Source of the DNA: CAZPDM01 sp964585305
GTDB taxonomy: Bacteria; Planctomycetota; Uabimicrobiia; Uabimicrobiales; JABWCH01
Reading direction: 5' to 3'
NCBI GenBank assembly: GCA_964585305.1
Contig: CAZPDM010000002.1
Span: 27,339-91,338 of the forward strand
Length of the DNA: 64,000 nucleotides
Positions 27,091 to 36,488 of this stretch are shown here, piece by piece (position 1 is the stretch's first letter; each line of letters starts with the position of its first letter). Made by a program: the position numbers and the translations under genes. Under the pieces are notes generated by a model. That model was not told the DNA's origin, made no database searches, and worked only from the letters and a program-made list of their open reading frames with translations.

Positions 27091-27129
27091 TGAATTGGAG
27101 GAGCGGTTTTATCCGCTAATTTTATCATG
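27091..27129 (+). promoter_or_regulatory. Shine-Dalgarno / hairpin / start-codon leader, copy 2
   Basis: GGAGG (27097-27101) is followed by a 5-bp hairpin (AGCGG/CCGCT, 27102-27117), AATTTTATC and the ATG at 27127. Linear spacing is 25 nt; folded it is 9 nt. The motif TTGGAGGAGCGGTTTTA and the CCGCTAATTT after the loop match the leader at 15484-15545. Confidence 0.7.
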
Positions 27130-27735
27130 AATCAACCTTATATATTAGCAATAGTTTTTTTAGTTATTTTTTCTGCAGCTTTAATGGGCTATCTTTTTAC
27201 GTTTAATACACAAGTATCCATAGATGAATATAGTTATAGCTCTGCAGGTTCTAGCCTACTTGATACTCCAAAACCTTCTTTGTGGACGCAGGTTAAAGAT
27301 GAGGCGGAAAAACAAAGCCTTAAATGGACAGACATGAAATCTACCACATTAAATGATCCTAAATTGGTAAAAAATTTAGTTATGTGTATGTCCACTATGG
27401 CAGTAACTTCAAATAATACAGCTTCTTCCCCGACTCAAATGCCATTTGAATTGACAGAGCTTATGGATATGACATATATTTTAGGAATAGAATTAGAAAA
27501 TAAAGTCTTGCAAACAAACAAATTATTTTATTTTCCTCCCCCACCAGAACTTCCTTATAAATTAACTGCTATCGCAAAAAATAGAAGATCTGCTACTATT
27601 GATGGAAGAATGTATGTTCCCAAGCAGAAACTTGGTGAAAGTGGTTATACTATTATAGAAATACAAGCAGATAAAGTTATTTTGCAAGATGAAAAAGGTA
27701 AAAAAGTTGCTCTTAAGATTACTCCTAAAAAATAA
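27127..27735 (+). CDS. Inner-membrane PilP/GspC-like secretin partner
   Basis: 202 residues. One N-terminal transmembrane helix (about 5-26), a periplasmic linker, and a C-terminal ~70-residue beta domain: LTAIAKNRRSATIDGRMYVPKQKLGESGYTI then EIQADKVILQDEKGKK. That pattern (x-I-x-G-x-x-Y-x-x-G-x-x-V-x-x-I-x-x-D-x-V-x-L) is the homology region of GspC/PilP that docks on the secretin N-domains. It lies directly before the secretin gene, as pilP/gspC usually does. Translation is set up through an unusual hairpin-spaced ribosome-binding site. Role confident by fold and context, sequence identity low. Confidence 0.72.
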   Translation: MNQPYILAIVFLVIFSAALMGYLFTFNTQVSIDEYSYSSAGSSLLDTPKPSLWTQVKDEAEKQSLKWTDMKSTTLNDPKLVKNLVMCMSTMAVTSNNTASSPTQMPFELTELMDMTYILGIELENKVLQTNKLFYFPPPPELPYKLTAIAKNRRSATIDGRMYVPKQKLGESGYTIIEIQADKVILQDEKGKKVALKITPKK

Positions 27736-27752
27736 TTTTTATTAAAAATCTC

Positions 27753-27782
27753 TTGACAAAGAAATTATAAAGATTGTAAAAT
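27753..27782 (+). promoter_or_regulatory. Promoter of the secretin gene
   Basis: TTGACA at 27753-27758 and TAAAAT at 27777-27782, spacing 18, about 70 nt before the secretin ATG. It would let the secretin be expressed apart from the genes upstream. Confidence 0.7.
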
Positions 27783-27855
27783 TGATAAAGATTGAATTTT
27801 GTTTCTAATTCAGCATTATTGTTAGCAATTCTATTGTTAGCAGAAAGGTCAAAAA

Positions 27856-29565
27856 ATGAGATTTTGGACACTTCTTCTAGTTTTGTTTCTTCTAGTTGGT
27901 TTTGTATTTGCGCAAGAACCAGAAGTATCTTCAGAAGAACCAGAACCAATCAATCAACCTAGCATTCGCATGGATGATGCTCTTCGTTTATTAGCTCGTG
28001 AAGCCAAAATTAACTTAGTTCTTCCTTTTGAACTTGACAAGAAAATTAGTATTACAAATGAACGTCGTGTAGACGCTCTTAAACTTTTACAAATCGTTTG
28101 CTCTTCTCATGGTTACCAATTAGTAAAAGATGGCGATATTTACACTGTTTTAGAAATGAAGAAAAAAGAAACTGAAGGAGGCCAACCTTCACAACCTACT
28201 TCTCCTGGAATGGAAATGCCTACTACTACAGGAGTTGTTACTCAACAAGAAGGTGTAAGTACTGCTAATTTCCAATTACTTCGTACTCGTGTAGAACAAG
28301 TCGAATCTAAAGTTCGTTCCATGCTTTCTATTGGTGCCATTTTTGACATGAATAGAGACTCAAATGCTTTCTACGTAGAAGATAAGCCAGAAAATGTTAC
28401 AAAAGTCAAAAACTATGTTGACTTTTTGAACATGGATCCTGCTGCTGCTTTTGAAGCTCGCGTGGAACAACGTACTTTTAAGATCAATCGTATTCCTGCA
28501 GAAAATGTTTCTGATATGCTCAGTAAATTAGTTACTGAAAAAGGCAAATTTGTTTTCGATAAAGCCAGTATGACTCTTACTGTTGTTGAAAGCAGAGAAG
28601 TTTTGGATACAATTGATCAATTCATCAAAACTGCTGATCAAGTCGAACCACAATTATATATTCGTTGCCATTTTGTTGAAGTTAATTTAACTGCTGGCAC
28701 TAAATTAGCCACTGAATTTCAACAAGAGAGTGGTATTCATTTTGCTGATGATGTTGATGGCGGTCCAGCTGGATTTAATTTGATGCCTACTGATATCAAC
28801 GATTTAAGCAAAACAGATAATGCTGTATTTAATATTTTTTCTTCCAAGAATAATATTACTGCCAGTATGGCTGCTATAGCTAATCGTGATAACTATCGCC
28901 TACTTTCCAGCCCAAATTTGCTCTGCTACAACAAACAAAAATCCTCAATCAATATCACAACTGAAATTCCTTACAAACAATCTACTACTACTACTGATTC
29001 TGGTACAGCCAGTACTTCTACTGTAGAATTCAAAGAAGTTGGAATTACAATGGAAGTTACTCCTGAAATCTACAGCGATGGCTCTGTTAAATTGAATTTA
29101 AAACCAGAAGTCAGCGAAGATAAAGGCAGATATGAAGGAACTCCAGTTATTCGTAAAAAAACCATCGAATCTAATGTATTAGTAAAAGATGGCCAAGTAG
29201 TTGTTATTGGTGGTTTACTAGAAGATCAAGTAAAGAAGAGCCGTTACAAAGTTCCATTGTTGGGCGATATTCCTCTTCTTGGACTTCTTTTCAGCCGTGA
29301 ACAACAAGACATGGTCAAAACTGAACTCGTAATCTTCCTTCATGTTACTTTGATGAACGATACTTCTGTCAAAAACATGGCAGACAAGAAATGGCGAGAA
29401 CAAGAAGAAAAATTCCAAAAATTTGACACCGAATACGAATTCTATCCTCATCTCAAAGAAAGACTTGATATGCAGAAGCTAAATCCTCGTTATGATCAAG
29501 ATACCAAAGCATCTGCTACCAAAGCTAAAGTTGCGGATAATTTTGAATTCGCCCCTCATAAGTAA
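27856..29565 (+). CDS. gspD: Secretin (GspD/PilQ family outer-membrane channel)
   Basis: 569 residues. Signal peptide ending VFAQ (about 1-20). A compact N-domain (MDDALRLLAREAKINLVLP, typical STN/N-domain repeats) is followed by N1-like repeats (FKINRIPAENVSDMLSKLV) and the C-terminal secretin beta-barrel domain: VGITMEVTPEIYSDGSVKL, VVIGGLLEDQ and the hallmark VPLLGDIPLLGLLF. It forms the multimeric outer-membrane pore of a T2SS or T4P. It is shorter than PulD, with fewer N domains. Good RBS GAAAGG and its own promoter. Followed by a terminator, then a pilT gene. Confidence 0.95.
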   Translation: MRFWTLLLVLFLLVGFVFAQEPEVSSEEPEPINQPSIRMDDALRLLAREAKINLVLPFELDKKISITNERRVDALKLLQIVCSSHGYQLVKDGDIYTVLEMKKKETEGGQPSQPTSPGMEMPTTTGVVTQQEGVSTANFQLLRTRVEQVESKVRSMLSIGAIFDMNRDSNAFYVEDKPENVTKVKNYVDFLNMDPAAAFEARVEQRTFKINRIPAENVSDMLSKLVTEKGKFVFDKASMTLTVVESREVLDTIDQFIKTADQVEPQLYIRCHFVEVNLTAGTKLATEFQQESGIHFADDVDGGPAGFNLMPTDINDLSKTDNAVFNIFSSKNNITASMAAIANRDNYRLLSSPNLLCYNKQKSSINITTEIPYKQSTTTTDSGTASTSTVEFKEVGITMEVTPEIYSDGSVKLNLKPEVSEDKGRYEGTPVIRKKTIESNVLVKDGQVVVIGGLLEDQVKKSRYKVPLLGDIPLLGLLFSREQQDMVKTELVIFLHVTLMNDTSVKNMADKKWREQEEKFQKFDTEYEFYPHLKERLDMQKLNPRYDQDTKASATKAKVADNFEFAPHK

Positions 29566-29587
29566 ATTAGACTAATCTAAATTAGCA

Positions 29588-29620
29588 AATACGAAAGTCC
29601 TCAAGGCTTTCGTATTTTAG
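29588..29620 (+). terminator. Intrinsic terminator after the secretin gene
   Basis: 10-bp stem AATACGAAAG/CTTTCGTATT, followed by a short T-rich tail. Confidence 0.75.
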
Positions 29621-29720
29621 TTTAAAACTTAAAAAACCTTAAAAAAAGGAAGAAAAAATATTTTAGCCATTCTTCTTTTATCAAGAAAAAATCTAACTAA
29701 AATATTTTTTTATAAAAAAA

Positions 29721-30782
29721 ATGGTATCTATTGAATCATTGTTTAAGCAAGTTGCTGAGACTAAAGCATCAGATTTACTTATTGTTGCAAACGCACCCCC
29801 ATATATTCGTGTCAATGGTGAGCTACAACCGGCCTGTGAAGAAGTTTTGACATCTGATCAAACGCAAAGAATGATTTACGATCTTTTAACAGATGAACAG
29901 AAAAAACATTTTGAAGAAGAAAAATCTGTAGATATTGGTTTTTGCTATTGGTCAGAAATAGATAATTGGATTTATCGTTTTCGTATCAATGTATTTCAAC
30001 AGCAAAGTGCAGTAAGCGCAGCTTTTCGCGCAATTCCTAATAATGTTCCAGATTTTGATGATTTGCACCTTCCACAAATTCTAAAAGATATAGGCCAGCA
30101 AGCCCAGGGTTTGGTAGTTGTTACAGGACCTACAGGACATGGGAAAAGTACAACTTTAGCTTCTTTGATTAACCTTATCAACGAGACTAAAGCCACACAT
30201 ATTATTACTATCGAAGACCCTATCGAGTATATGCATCAACATAAGAGAAGTCTTGTAGAACAACGTGAAGTTGGGCGTGATACGCCTAGTTTTTATGCAG
30301 CCCTTCGATATGTTTTGCGGCAAGATCCCGATGTTATTATGGTCGGAGAAATGCGCGATAGAGAAACTATATCTTGTGCTCTTACTGCTGCGGAAACAGG
30401 CCATTTAGTTATGGCTACCTTACATACGAATGATTCTGTCCAAACAATTGACCGTTTAATTGACGCGTATCCACCAGAACAGCAACATCAAATTCGTTTA
30501 CAGATCGCACTATGTCTTACTGCTGTTATGGCTCAACGTCTTTTACCAAGGGCTGACGGCATGGGACGTATTGTAGCTTGTGAAATTTTAATCAATAATG
30601 TAGCTGTCGCTAATCTTATTCGTGATGGGAAAACCCATCAAATTTATAATGTTCTTGAAACTCGTACGCAAGAAGGCATGGTTAGCATGGATCAGGCTTT
30701 GGAAACTCTCTATCGTGGAGGGTTAGTTACACGAGAACATGCAATGGCTTATATGAAAAAACCTGAAAAATTGATGCGTTAA
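29721..30782 (+). CDS. pilT: PilT-family retraction ATPase (Walker A with His)
   Basis: 353 residues. PilT-like N-domain (KASDLLIVANAPPYIRVNGEL), Walker A GPTGHGKS at 136-143 (His where Ser is usual), Asp box IEDPIEYMH, Walker B VGEMRDRETIS, His box GHLVMATLHTND. It lacks the zinc site of GspE/PilB and has PilT length, so it is a retraction-type motor. There is no clear ribosome-binding site before the ATG (A-rich only). Located after the secretin gene and its terminator. A second pilT-like gene is at 47479-48561 with canonical GATGSGKS. Confidence 0.92.
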   Translation: MVSIESLFKQVAETKASDLLIVANAPPYIRVNGELQPACEEVLTSDQTQRMIYDLLTDEQKKHFEEEKSVDIGFCYWSEIDNWIYRFRINVFQQQSAVSAAFRAIPNNVPDFDDLHLPQILKDIGQQAQGLVVVTGPTGHGKSTTLASLINLINETKATHIITIEDPIEYMHQHKRSLVEQREVGRDTPSFYAALRYVLRQDPDVIMVGEMRDRETISCALTAAETGHLVMATLHTNDSVQTIDRLIDAYPPEQQHQIRLQIALCLTAVMAQRLLPRADGMGRIVACEILINNVAVANLIRDGKTHQIYNVLETRTQEGMVSMDQALETLYRGGLVTREHAMAYMKKPEKLMR

Positions 30783-30971
30783 AAATAAGTTAATTTTATA
30801 CGAACTTTTTTATTTTTTGTTAAAAAACTTTTTTGTTATAATAAACTATAGAAATGATACTGGCCAATCAAATTTTTGATGGAAAAATTTGATAAAGAAC
30901 TTACTTTTTTGAAAAAAAGTGAGTTCTTTTGCCAGTTTATATTTATTTTTTATGGATATTTGGAGTCAATT

Positions 30972-31904
30972 ATGGTTCGACATCTGGTAACACTTGCTGA
31001 TTGGAATCGCACAGATATTTTAGCAGTTATTGAAAAAGCAAAAGATCTCAAAGCAAATCCTCAAAAATATGCAAATTCTTTGCTTCAAAAAACTCTTGTA
31101 ATGATTTTTGAAAAACCTAGCCTTCGTACTCATTTATCTTTTGAGATTGGAATGACCCAATTAGGTGGTCATGCGATTTATTACAATACAGGAACTTCTC
31201 CATTAGGAAAAGGTAAAGAAACTATTGGTGATACTATTCGCGTTATTTCTCGCTATGCAGATGTTTTGATGGCGCGATTATTTTCTCATCAAACAATGTT
31301 AGCAATGGCTAAATATGCAACAATTCCTGTCATTAACGGTTTGACAAATTTTAGCCATCCTTGCCAAATTTTGGGAGATTTGCTTACTGTTTCAGAGAAA
31401 AAAGGCGAGCTTTCTGGTTTAAAATTAGCCTATTGTGGTGATTCAAATAATAACGTTACTCATTCTTTGATGTATGGTTGTGCCCAAGTTGGCATGAATA
31501 TTGCTATAGCTTGTCCAGAGGATGAAGCTTATTGTCCAAATCATGGTGTTTTCAACCATGCAACCGCGATTGCTAAAAGCCAAGGAAGTACCCTTACTAT
31601 AACTCATAATCCTATTGAAGCTGTAAAAAATGCAGATGTTATCTATACAGATACTTGGATGAGTTATCAAATTCCACCCGAAGAAGAAAAGAAACGTGTG
31701 GATTTATTAAGACCTTTCCAAGTAAATTCTGCTTTGTGGAAACATGCTAAACCAGATGCAATTTTTATGCACTGCCTGCCAGCTACACGTGGCAATGAAC
31801 AAACCGCTGAAATTATTGATGGCCCACAGAGTGTAATTTTTGACGAAGCAGAAAATCGTCTTCACATTCAAAAATCAATTATTTTAACTTTGCTTGGCAA
31901 ATAA
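30972..31904 (+). CDS. argF: Ornithine carbamoyltransferase
   Basis: Makes citrulline from ornithine and carbamoyl phosphate in arginine synthesis. 310 residues. Seen: carbamoyl-phosphate loop FEKPSLRTHLSFE (family S-x-RTR; the last Arg is His here), MARLFSHQTM, HPCQILGDLLT, the DSNNNVTHSLM ornithine segment, and FMHCLPATRGNE with the catalytic Cys. The ATG at 30972 has GGAG 8 nt upstream; the frame runs 32 codons further up without family similarity. Isolated from other arg genes. The RTH substitution is worth noting, since this Arg contacts carbamoyl phosphate in known enzymes. Confidence 0.93.
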   Translation: MVRHLVTLADWNRTDILAVIEKAKDLKANPQKYANSLLQKTLVMIFEKPSLRTHLSFEIGMTQLGGHAIYYNTGTSPLGKGKETIGDTIRVISRYADVLMARLFSHQTMLAMAKYATIPVINGLTNFSHPCQILGDLLTVSEKKGELSGLKLAYCGDSNNNVTHSLMYGCAQVGMNIAIACPEDEAYCPNHGVFNHATAIAKSQGSTLTITHNPIEAVKNADVIYTDTWMSYQIPPEEEKKRVDLLRPFQVNSALWKHAKPDAIFMHCLPATRGNEQTAEIIDGPQSVIFDEAENRLHIQKSIILTLLGK

Positions 31905-31919
31905 TAAAAAATTAAATAA

Positions 31920-31950
31920 AAAAATCCAGGAGCTTTATCCTGGATTTTTT
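31920..31950. terminator. Intrinsic terminator after argF
   Basis: Stem AAAATCCAGG/CCTGGATTTT with T-run on the plus side and an A-run on the other. Confidence 0.85.
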
Positions 31951-32130
31951 ATTTGCAGCATATACAAATATGTCTTTTAGCGTTATAAAATGCTGTAATA
32001 TGTCAAAAATTTAACTTTTGGTTGCTGGTTGAAATAAGACATTTAAAACTATCCTATGTTCCAATGTTTTGATAGAAACTTTATCTAAAATTTTTTTCCT
32101 ATTAAAAACATTTTTGGGAGAATTCTTTTT

Positions 32131-33780
32131 ATGCAACGTGTATTTTTTATATTGTGGATCATTGCCTCTCTTTGCGTAATTGCACAACCTGTCAACCAAA
32201 ATATTTTATTGATGGTAGATCCTTCTACAGTAACAAATTTTTCTCAAGAAATTAACACTCGAGATGCTAGTTTTATTATTGAACCTTTATTGAATAGTAC
32301 TTCAAGAGAAGTTCCAAATAACTGGTTTATTGCTCGTCCTACCACTCGTACAAATGTAAATACTTGGGATTTAGCATATCAATTGCTCGAATCTCATCCA
32401 GAAATAATATATGCTGAACCAGATGCAGCAGAGATTTTTTGCCCAGAAGAAGAAAATGCGCGAGGTGGCAGCGGTGGAGATGAATGTAAAGAAACTGAAT
32501 ATACAGATGATTGGGATCATCCTAAAACGCGTGTATTCCAATGGCATTTAGAAGATTCTTGGTCACAATTAAAATCTGCACGGCAATCAGATAAAGATCG
32601 CAAAATAAGAATTGCTCATTTTGATACTGGCTATGATCCTGGCCATATTACTACACCAAAATATATTTGCACAAATCTACAAAAAAACTTTGTAGAAGGT
32701 GAAAATCCAGATTCTGCTATTGATCCAGGAATAGACGGGATTATGAATCAACCAGGACATGGGACAGCAACCGTTGCTCTATTGGCAGGAAATCGTATTC
32801 AACGTACCCAAGATAATTTTAATGACTATATGGGAGCTGCACCATATTGTGAAATCGTCCCTGTTCGTATTTCCAGTACAGTTATTTTATTTCAATCTAG
32901 TAGTTTCGTTAAAGCATTGTATTATATTATGTCTCCAGAAGTTCATTGTGATGTGCTTTCGATGTCTATGGGTGGCGTTGCATCAAAATTCTGGGCAGAA
33001 GCAGTTAATGCTGCCTATGAAAAAGGTATTGTTCTTGTAACTGCTGCCGGAAATAATATTGGCAAAAAACCTACTACAGAGGTTGTTTATCCAGCATGTT
33101 TTAACCGCGTTATTGCAGTTTGCGGTGTTACTTATAATAATAAACCATATTTCAAGTATGGATTCTTTACCCTAAAAATGCAAGGAAATTATGGACCTCC
33201 AGAAGTCATGGGTTCTGCAATTGCTTCCTATACTCCTAATGTTCCTTGGGCTTCACGAGGGTGCGTAGATAAAATTGATTATGATGGTGCTGGTACTTCT
33301 GCCGCTACTCCACAAGTTGCGGGTGCCGCAGCATTATGGCTACAAAAATATCAAGACTATGTATACGATCATCCTTGGCAGCGTGTTAATGCTGTACGTC
33401 GGGCATTATTTTCCTCTGCAGAAAAAGGCTATGCAGATTCAGAAAAATATTATGGAAATGGTGTTCTAAAAGCAAAACGCGCATTAGATATTCCTCCATT
33501 TAAAGATTCTCAACCTGTTCCTAAAGACGATGCAAGTTTTGCTGCTTTTAAACTTTTATTTGGTTTTCGTAGTGATGCCAGCAACGCTAAACAAGATATG
33601 ATGGAAGTAGAAATGTTGCGATTACGTCATAATAACTCTACTTTGCAAGAAGTTTTTCAAATAATTGAAAAAAATAAAATCATTACTACAGAACAACGAC
33701 AAAAAATTAAACAGACTGTGCTAAGCATGCCGGAATGTTCTCAAACATTAGCACAGGAATTTGAAAATTTTATAAAATAA
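32131..33780 (+). CDS. Secreted subtilisin-like serine protease (S8 family)
   Basis: 549 residues. Signal peptide about 1-18 (ends CVIAQ). An inhibitor_I9-like propeptide region follows (FSQEINTRDASFIIEPLL ... HPEIIYAEPD). The catalytic triad is visible: Asp165 in IAHFDTG, His210 in GHGTATVA, Ser390 in GAGTSAATPQVAG, and oxyanion Asn in AAGNN. A ~90-residue C-terminal extension is charged and helical, not a sorting signal. Located alone between terminators. Start supported by GGGAGAATTC at longish spacing. Exported, function likely degradative or maturation. Confidence 0.93.
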   Translation: MQRVFFILWIIASLCVIAQPVNQNILLMVDPSTVTNFSQEINTRDASFIIEPLLNSTSREVPNNWFIARPTTRTNVNTWDLAYQLLESHPEIIYAEPDAAEIFCPEEENARGGSGGDECKETEYTDDWDHPKTRVFQWHLEDSWSQLKSARQSDKDRKIRIAHFDTGYDPGHITTPKYICTNLQKNFVEGENPDSAIDPGIDGIMNQPGHGTATVALLAGNRIQRTQDNFNDYMGAAPYCEIVPVRISSTVILFQSSSFVKALYYIMSPEVHCDVLSMSMGGVASKFWAEAVNAAYEKGIVLVTAAGNNIGKKPTTEVVYPACFNRVIAVCGVTYNNKPYFKYGFFTLKMQGNYGPPEVMGSAIASYTPNVPWASRGCVDKIDYDGAGTSAATPQVAGAAALWLQKYQDYVYDHPWQRVNAVRRALFSSAEKGYADSEKYYGNGVLKAKRALDIPPFKDSQPVPKDDASFAAFKLLFGFRSDASNAKQDMMEVEMLRLRHNNSTLQEVFQIIEKNKIITTEQRQKIKQTVLSMPECSQTLAQEFENFIK

Positions 33781-33801
33781 TCTCATATCATCCTAACTTA
33801 A

Positions 33802-33842
33802 AAAAACTCCTCATTCCCAATACTTTAGAATGAGGAGTTTTT
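33802..33842. terminator. Bidirectional intrinsic terminator
   Basis: 15-bp stem, AAAAACTCCTCATTC and GAATGAGGAGTTTTT, between the convergent subtilase and dynamin-like genes. Confidence 0.9.
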
Positions 33843-33848
33843 CTTTTT

Positions 33849-35636
33849 TTAAGCTAATAGCTCATTAAATTTTTGTATAAAATTTTCTACTGTCTGCAAT
33901 TGTTTTTCTAGTTCATTTTTTTGTGGTTTTTGATCTTTGTCTAATCCTGAAAGATCTTGTTGTATTTTATTTAATTCGACTTGGTAGGCACGCATTTCCA
34001 TTTGCAAACTGTCTGCAATATTCTGACGTACTTTTTCTGCAAATTGCGAAATTTCCTGGCTTAAGTCTTGCCAAATTTTTATTTTGCTGTCTCCTAAAGT
34101 TTTTCTCAATCCTCGAATAATACGTTGGTGTAAAGTTGCTCCTGAAATCCAGCGTACAAGACCTCCTGTAACTAAAGCACCTCCTAGAATACTCCAACCC
34201 ACTGGTCCGGTCAAAAGTAATGGGGCAATACTTCCTGCTAAAGCTACACTTAAACCAGATGATTTACTTGGAGTTTTGTTTTGATCTTGTAAATTTTCTT
34301 TTAAAATTTGTTCCCATCCAGATAGTTGCATAACAACTTTGCTAAGATTGTGAACATATTCTTCTGCATTTTGCCCTAGTTTTTGTTTTAGTTCTCGATA
34401 TGCTATGCCAAACAAATCTCCAAAAACTTCTCGGACTTCTTGTCTAAACTTTTCTTCCGGCAAATCTTCTAATGGAATTTTATCTAGCCTTTTTAGCATA
34501 TTTTCTAAGGTTATTTCTAAATGTTGTGGCAGCCATTCATTTTTAAGTACAGACATTCTCTCCATAAATTGATCGCAAAGTTGCTGAATTTGTAAATCTA
34601 ATGTAGCTTGGTTTTCGGCAAATTTTTTTCGGGCATCTTCTAGTTGTTGGATGACTTTTTGTCTATCACTATCAAGTAAAGTTAATCGGCTTTGGAGCTG
34701 TTCTTTTACTTTTTGAGATAATCGTAAAAAAAAGCGTGTGCTTTCTTGATAAAGAAATTGCATAGAGGAAACTTGCGCATATTCTCTAATATGATTTTCT
34801 AAAATTGTAAGCCCACTAGACTCTTTCCCATATTCGTCCTTATTAAAGGAAGATTGGCAAGCAATTGCAACGTTAACAGGTAAGATTTTTTGAGGGGGAT
34901 TTGTATGTTGATTTTCTGCTATTTTAGCGAGAACTCTTTCGTTGTGAGACATTCCTTCTTGTACTTCGCGTTCTGTTTCCTTAGCCCAAAGATTTTGAAC
35001 AAAAATGCTTTCTTGTAATCTAGGCCATGCAACTTTAATAAAACCTGCTTCAGATTCTGTAATAGGCGGTACGGTTCTTAATAAAAAGATTCCAACGTGT
35101 GTTTTTTGGAGAAAACGTAAAGTGGTTTGTTCATTTTTTGCTGTCAAACTTCCAACGCCTGGTAAATCAACGAATACAAATCCTTCTTCTAATAATTTTG
35201 AATCAGTCCGGCATACTACAAAGGAGACATCCATAATATTTCTAGGATTATAGCGATTGTCCACAACTTTTTCTAAAAATTGTCGTTCTAATGGAATTTG
35301 TTCTACTCTTCCATCGCTAAAATGAATTTCCGCGCCAATACTTTCTTCTTGATAGGGGCGTCGTACTAAAGTTGGGATGCAAGTAGTTTCTTCTACAGCA
35401 ACAGGTAAAATTTCATCCCCAAATAACAAGGCATTTAATAAAGAACTTTTGCCAGCACCCTGAATTCCTAAAATAGCAATATAACATTCAGGAGTTTTTA
35501 TTTTTTCAATATAGCTTTGTAACAAATCATATTCATTGCTTGAATGCTGACTTAGTGATTGCAGATACTGGCGATAAAATATGTTGAAATCTTCAGATTG
35601 TAATATTTCTAATAAAGATTCTCTTATATCTGCCAT
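33849..35636 (-). CDS. Bacterial dynamin-like GTPase
   Basis: 595 residues. GTPase domain with G1 GIQGAGKS at 57-64, a Thr-rich G2 (VEETTCIPT) and G3 DLPGVGS near 155-161. A long helical part follows (QKVIQQLEDARKKFAENQATLDLQIQQL), then a hydrophobic Gly/Ala/Leu stretch near 460-500 (LAGSIAPLLLTGPVGW) that fits the paddle/membrane-insertion region of bacterial dynamin-like proteins, then more helix. Such proteins bind and remodel membranes. Good RBS AAGGAG. Single gene, no paired second dynamin as often seen. Family sure, biological role unknown. Confidence 0.85.
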   Translation of the reverse strand: MADIRESLLEILQSEDFNIFYRQYLQSLSQHSSNEYDLLQSYIEKIKTPECYIAILGIQGAGKSSLLNALLFGDEILPVAVEETTCIPTLVRRPYQEESIGAEIHFSDGRVEQIPLERQFLEKVVDNRYNPRNIMDVSFVVCRTDSKLLEEGFVFVDLPGVGSLTAKNEQTTLRFLQKTHVGIFLLRTVPPITESEAGFIKVAWPRLQESIFVQNLWAKETEREVQEGMSHNERVLAKIAENQHTNPPQKILPVNVAIACQSSFNKDEYGKESSGLTILENHIREYAQVSSMQFLYQESTRFFLRLSQKVKEQLQSRLTLLDSDRQKVIQQLEDARKKFAENQATLDLQIQQLCDQFMERMSVLKNEWLPQHLEITLENMLKRLDKIPLEDLPEEKFRQEVREVFGDLFGIAYRELKQKLGQNAEEYVHNLSKVVMQLSGWEQILKENLQDQNKTPSKSSGLSVALAGSIAPLLLTGPVGWSILGGALVTGGLVRWISGATLHQRIIRGLRKTLGDSKIKIWQDLSQEISQFAEKVRQNIADSLQMEMRAYQVELNKIQQDLSGLDKDQKPQKNELEKQLQTVENFIQKFNELLA

Positions 35637-35821
35637 AATTACTCCTTTTTTTTTATCTTTTTTTTGTTAAAATTTTGTCATAGTTTTTTTAATTCCCAAT
35701 ACTTTCCTTTTTTGTTTGGTTTCAAATCCATAACAATATTTATATTTTCAAAAGGCTTGGGGTTTAGTTTTCCAAGCCCCTTGATCTTTAGTCAAGGGGT
35801 GATTTTTCTGAAGGGCAAGAG

Positions 35822-36250
35822 ATGTGTTATTTTACTATTTTTATTTTAATGTTTATTCTATTAGGATGCAATAATCATCAAATAGTTGAGATTCAAAATA
35901 ATAAAACTGAATTTCGCTCAGCATTAGATCCTTTATCAAAATTAGGAGAACCCAGAAGTCCACATACTTGTAATCAAATATATCTTGCATGGCAAATTGA
36001 GCATACTAATCTTTTCAAGTCATTAGAAGATCAAAATCAGCTAGGAATACTTCAATCTCATTCTCGAGTAGTAGGGCATCTGCAATCATTATTTGAAAAA
36101 TGCAATTGGTATTTGGCAAAAACATACCAGAAAGAATATGAAAGTTTGATAAAACAGTCCCAAAGTTTTACCTCTCCCAGAATATTACTTAAAAAATATC
36201 AGCAACTTGAAGATAAAATTAAAAATTCTTGGAATATTCGTGGGAGATAA
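35822..36250 (+). CDS. Small lipoprotein, unknown function
   Basis: 142 residues. Signal peptide II with lipobox LLGC (Cys16), and a mature part rich in polar helix (VVGHLQSLFEKCNWYLAKTYQKEYESL). No family recognised. AAGGG precedes the ATG. The leader contains two tandem hairpins (35753-35806: GGCTTGG/CCAAGCC and CCCCTTGA/TCAAGGGG). Located between the dynamin gene, which is divergent, and pilM. Confidence 0.65.
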   Translation: MCYFTIFILMFILLGCNNHQIVEIQNNKTEFRSALDPLSKLGEPRSPHTCNQIYLAWQIEHTNLFKSLEDQNQLGILQSHSRVVGHLQSLFEKCNWYLAKTYQKEYESLIKQSQSFTSPRILLKKYQQLEDKIKNSWNIRGR

Positions 36251-36376
36251 TAATCTTTTCTTTTTTTCTTTTGAAAAGATTTCCAATTTTATGCTAAAAT
36301 ATTTTAGAGCAAAACTTTAAAAAAATTCTTGAATCTAAGAATATATTTTGCTATACTTTATATAAGTTGCTTCTGC

Positions 36377-36418
36377 TAAGTTTGCATCATAAACAAAAAC
36401 TTATTGTAGGCAAACTTA
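36377..36418 (+). promoter_or_regulatory. Inverted repeat in the pilM leader
   Basis: TAAGTTTGC (36377-36385) and GCAAACTTA (36410-36418), 24-nt loop, in the 238-nt space before pilM. Nothing else clear was seen in that space. Confidence 0.4.
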
Positions 36419-36488
36419 AGTAATTTTGTTAACTGCATTTTTTGAATATCTTATCAAGAAGATTTGCATCTCTATCGAGAGGAAAAAC

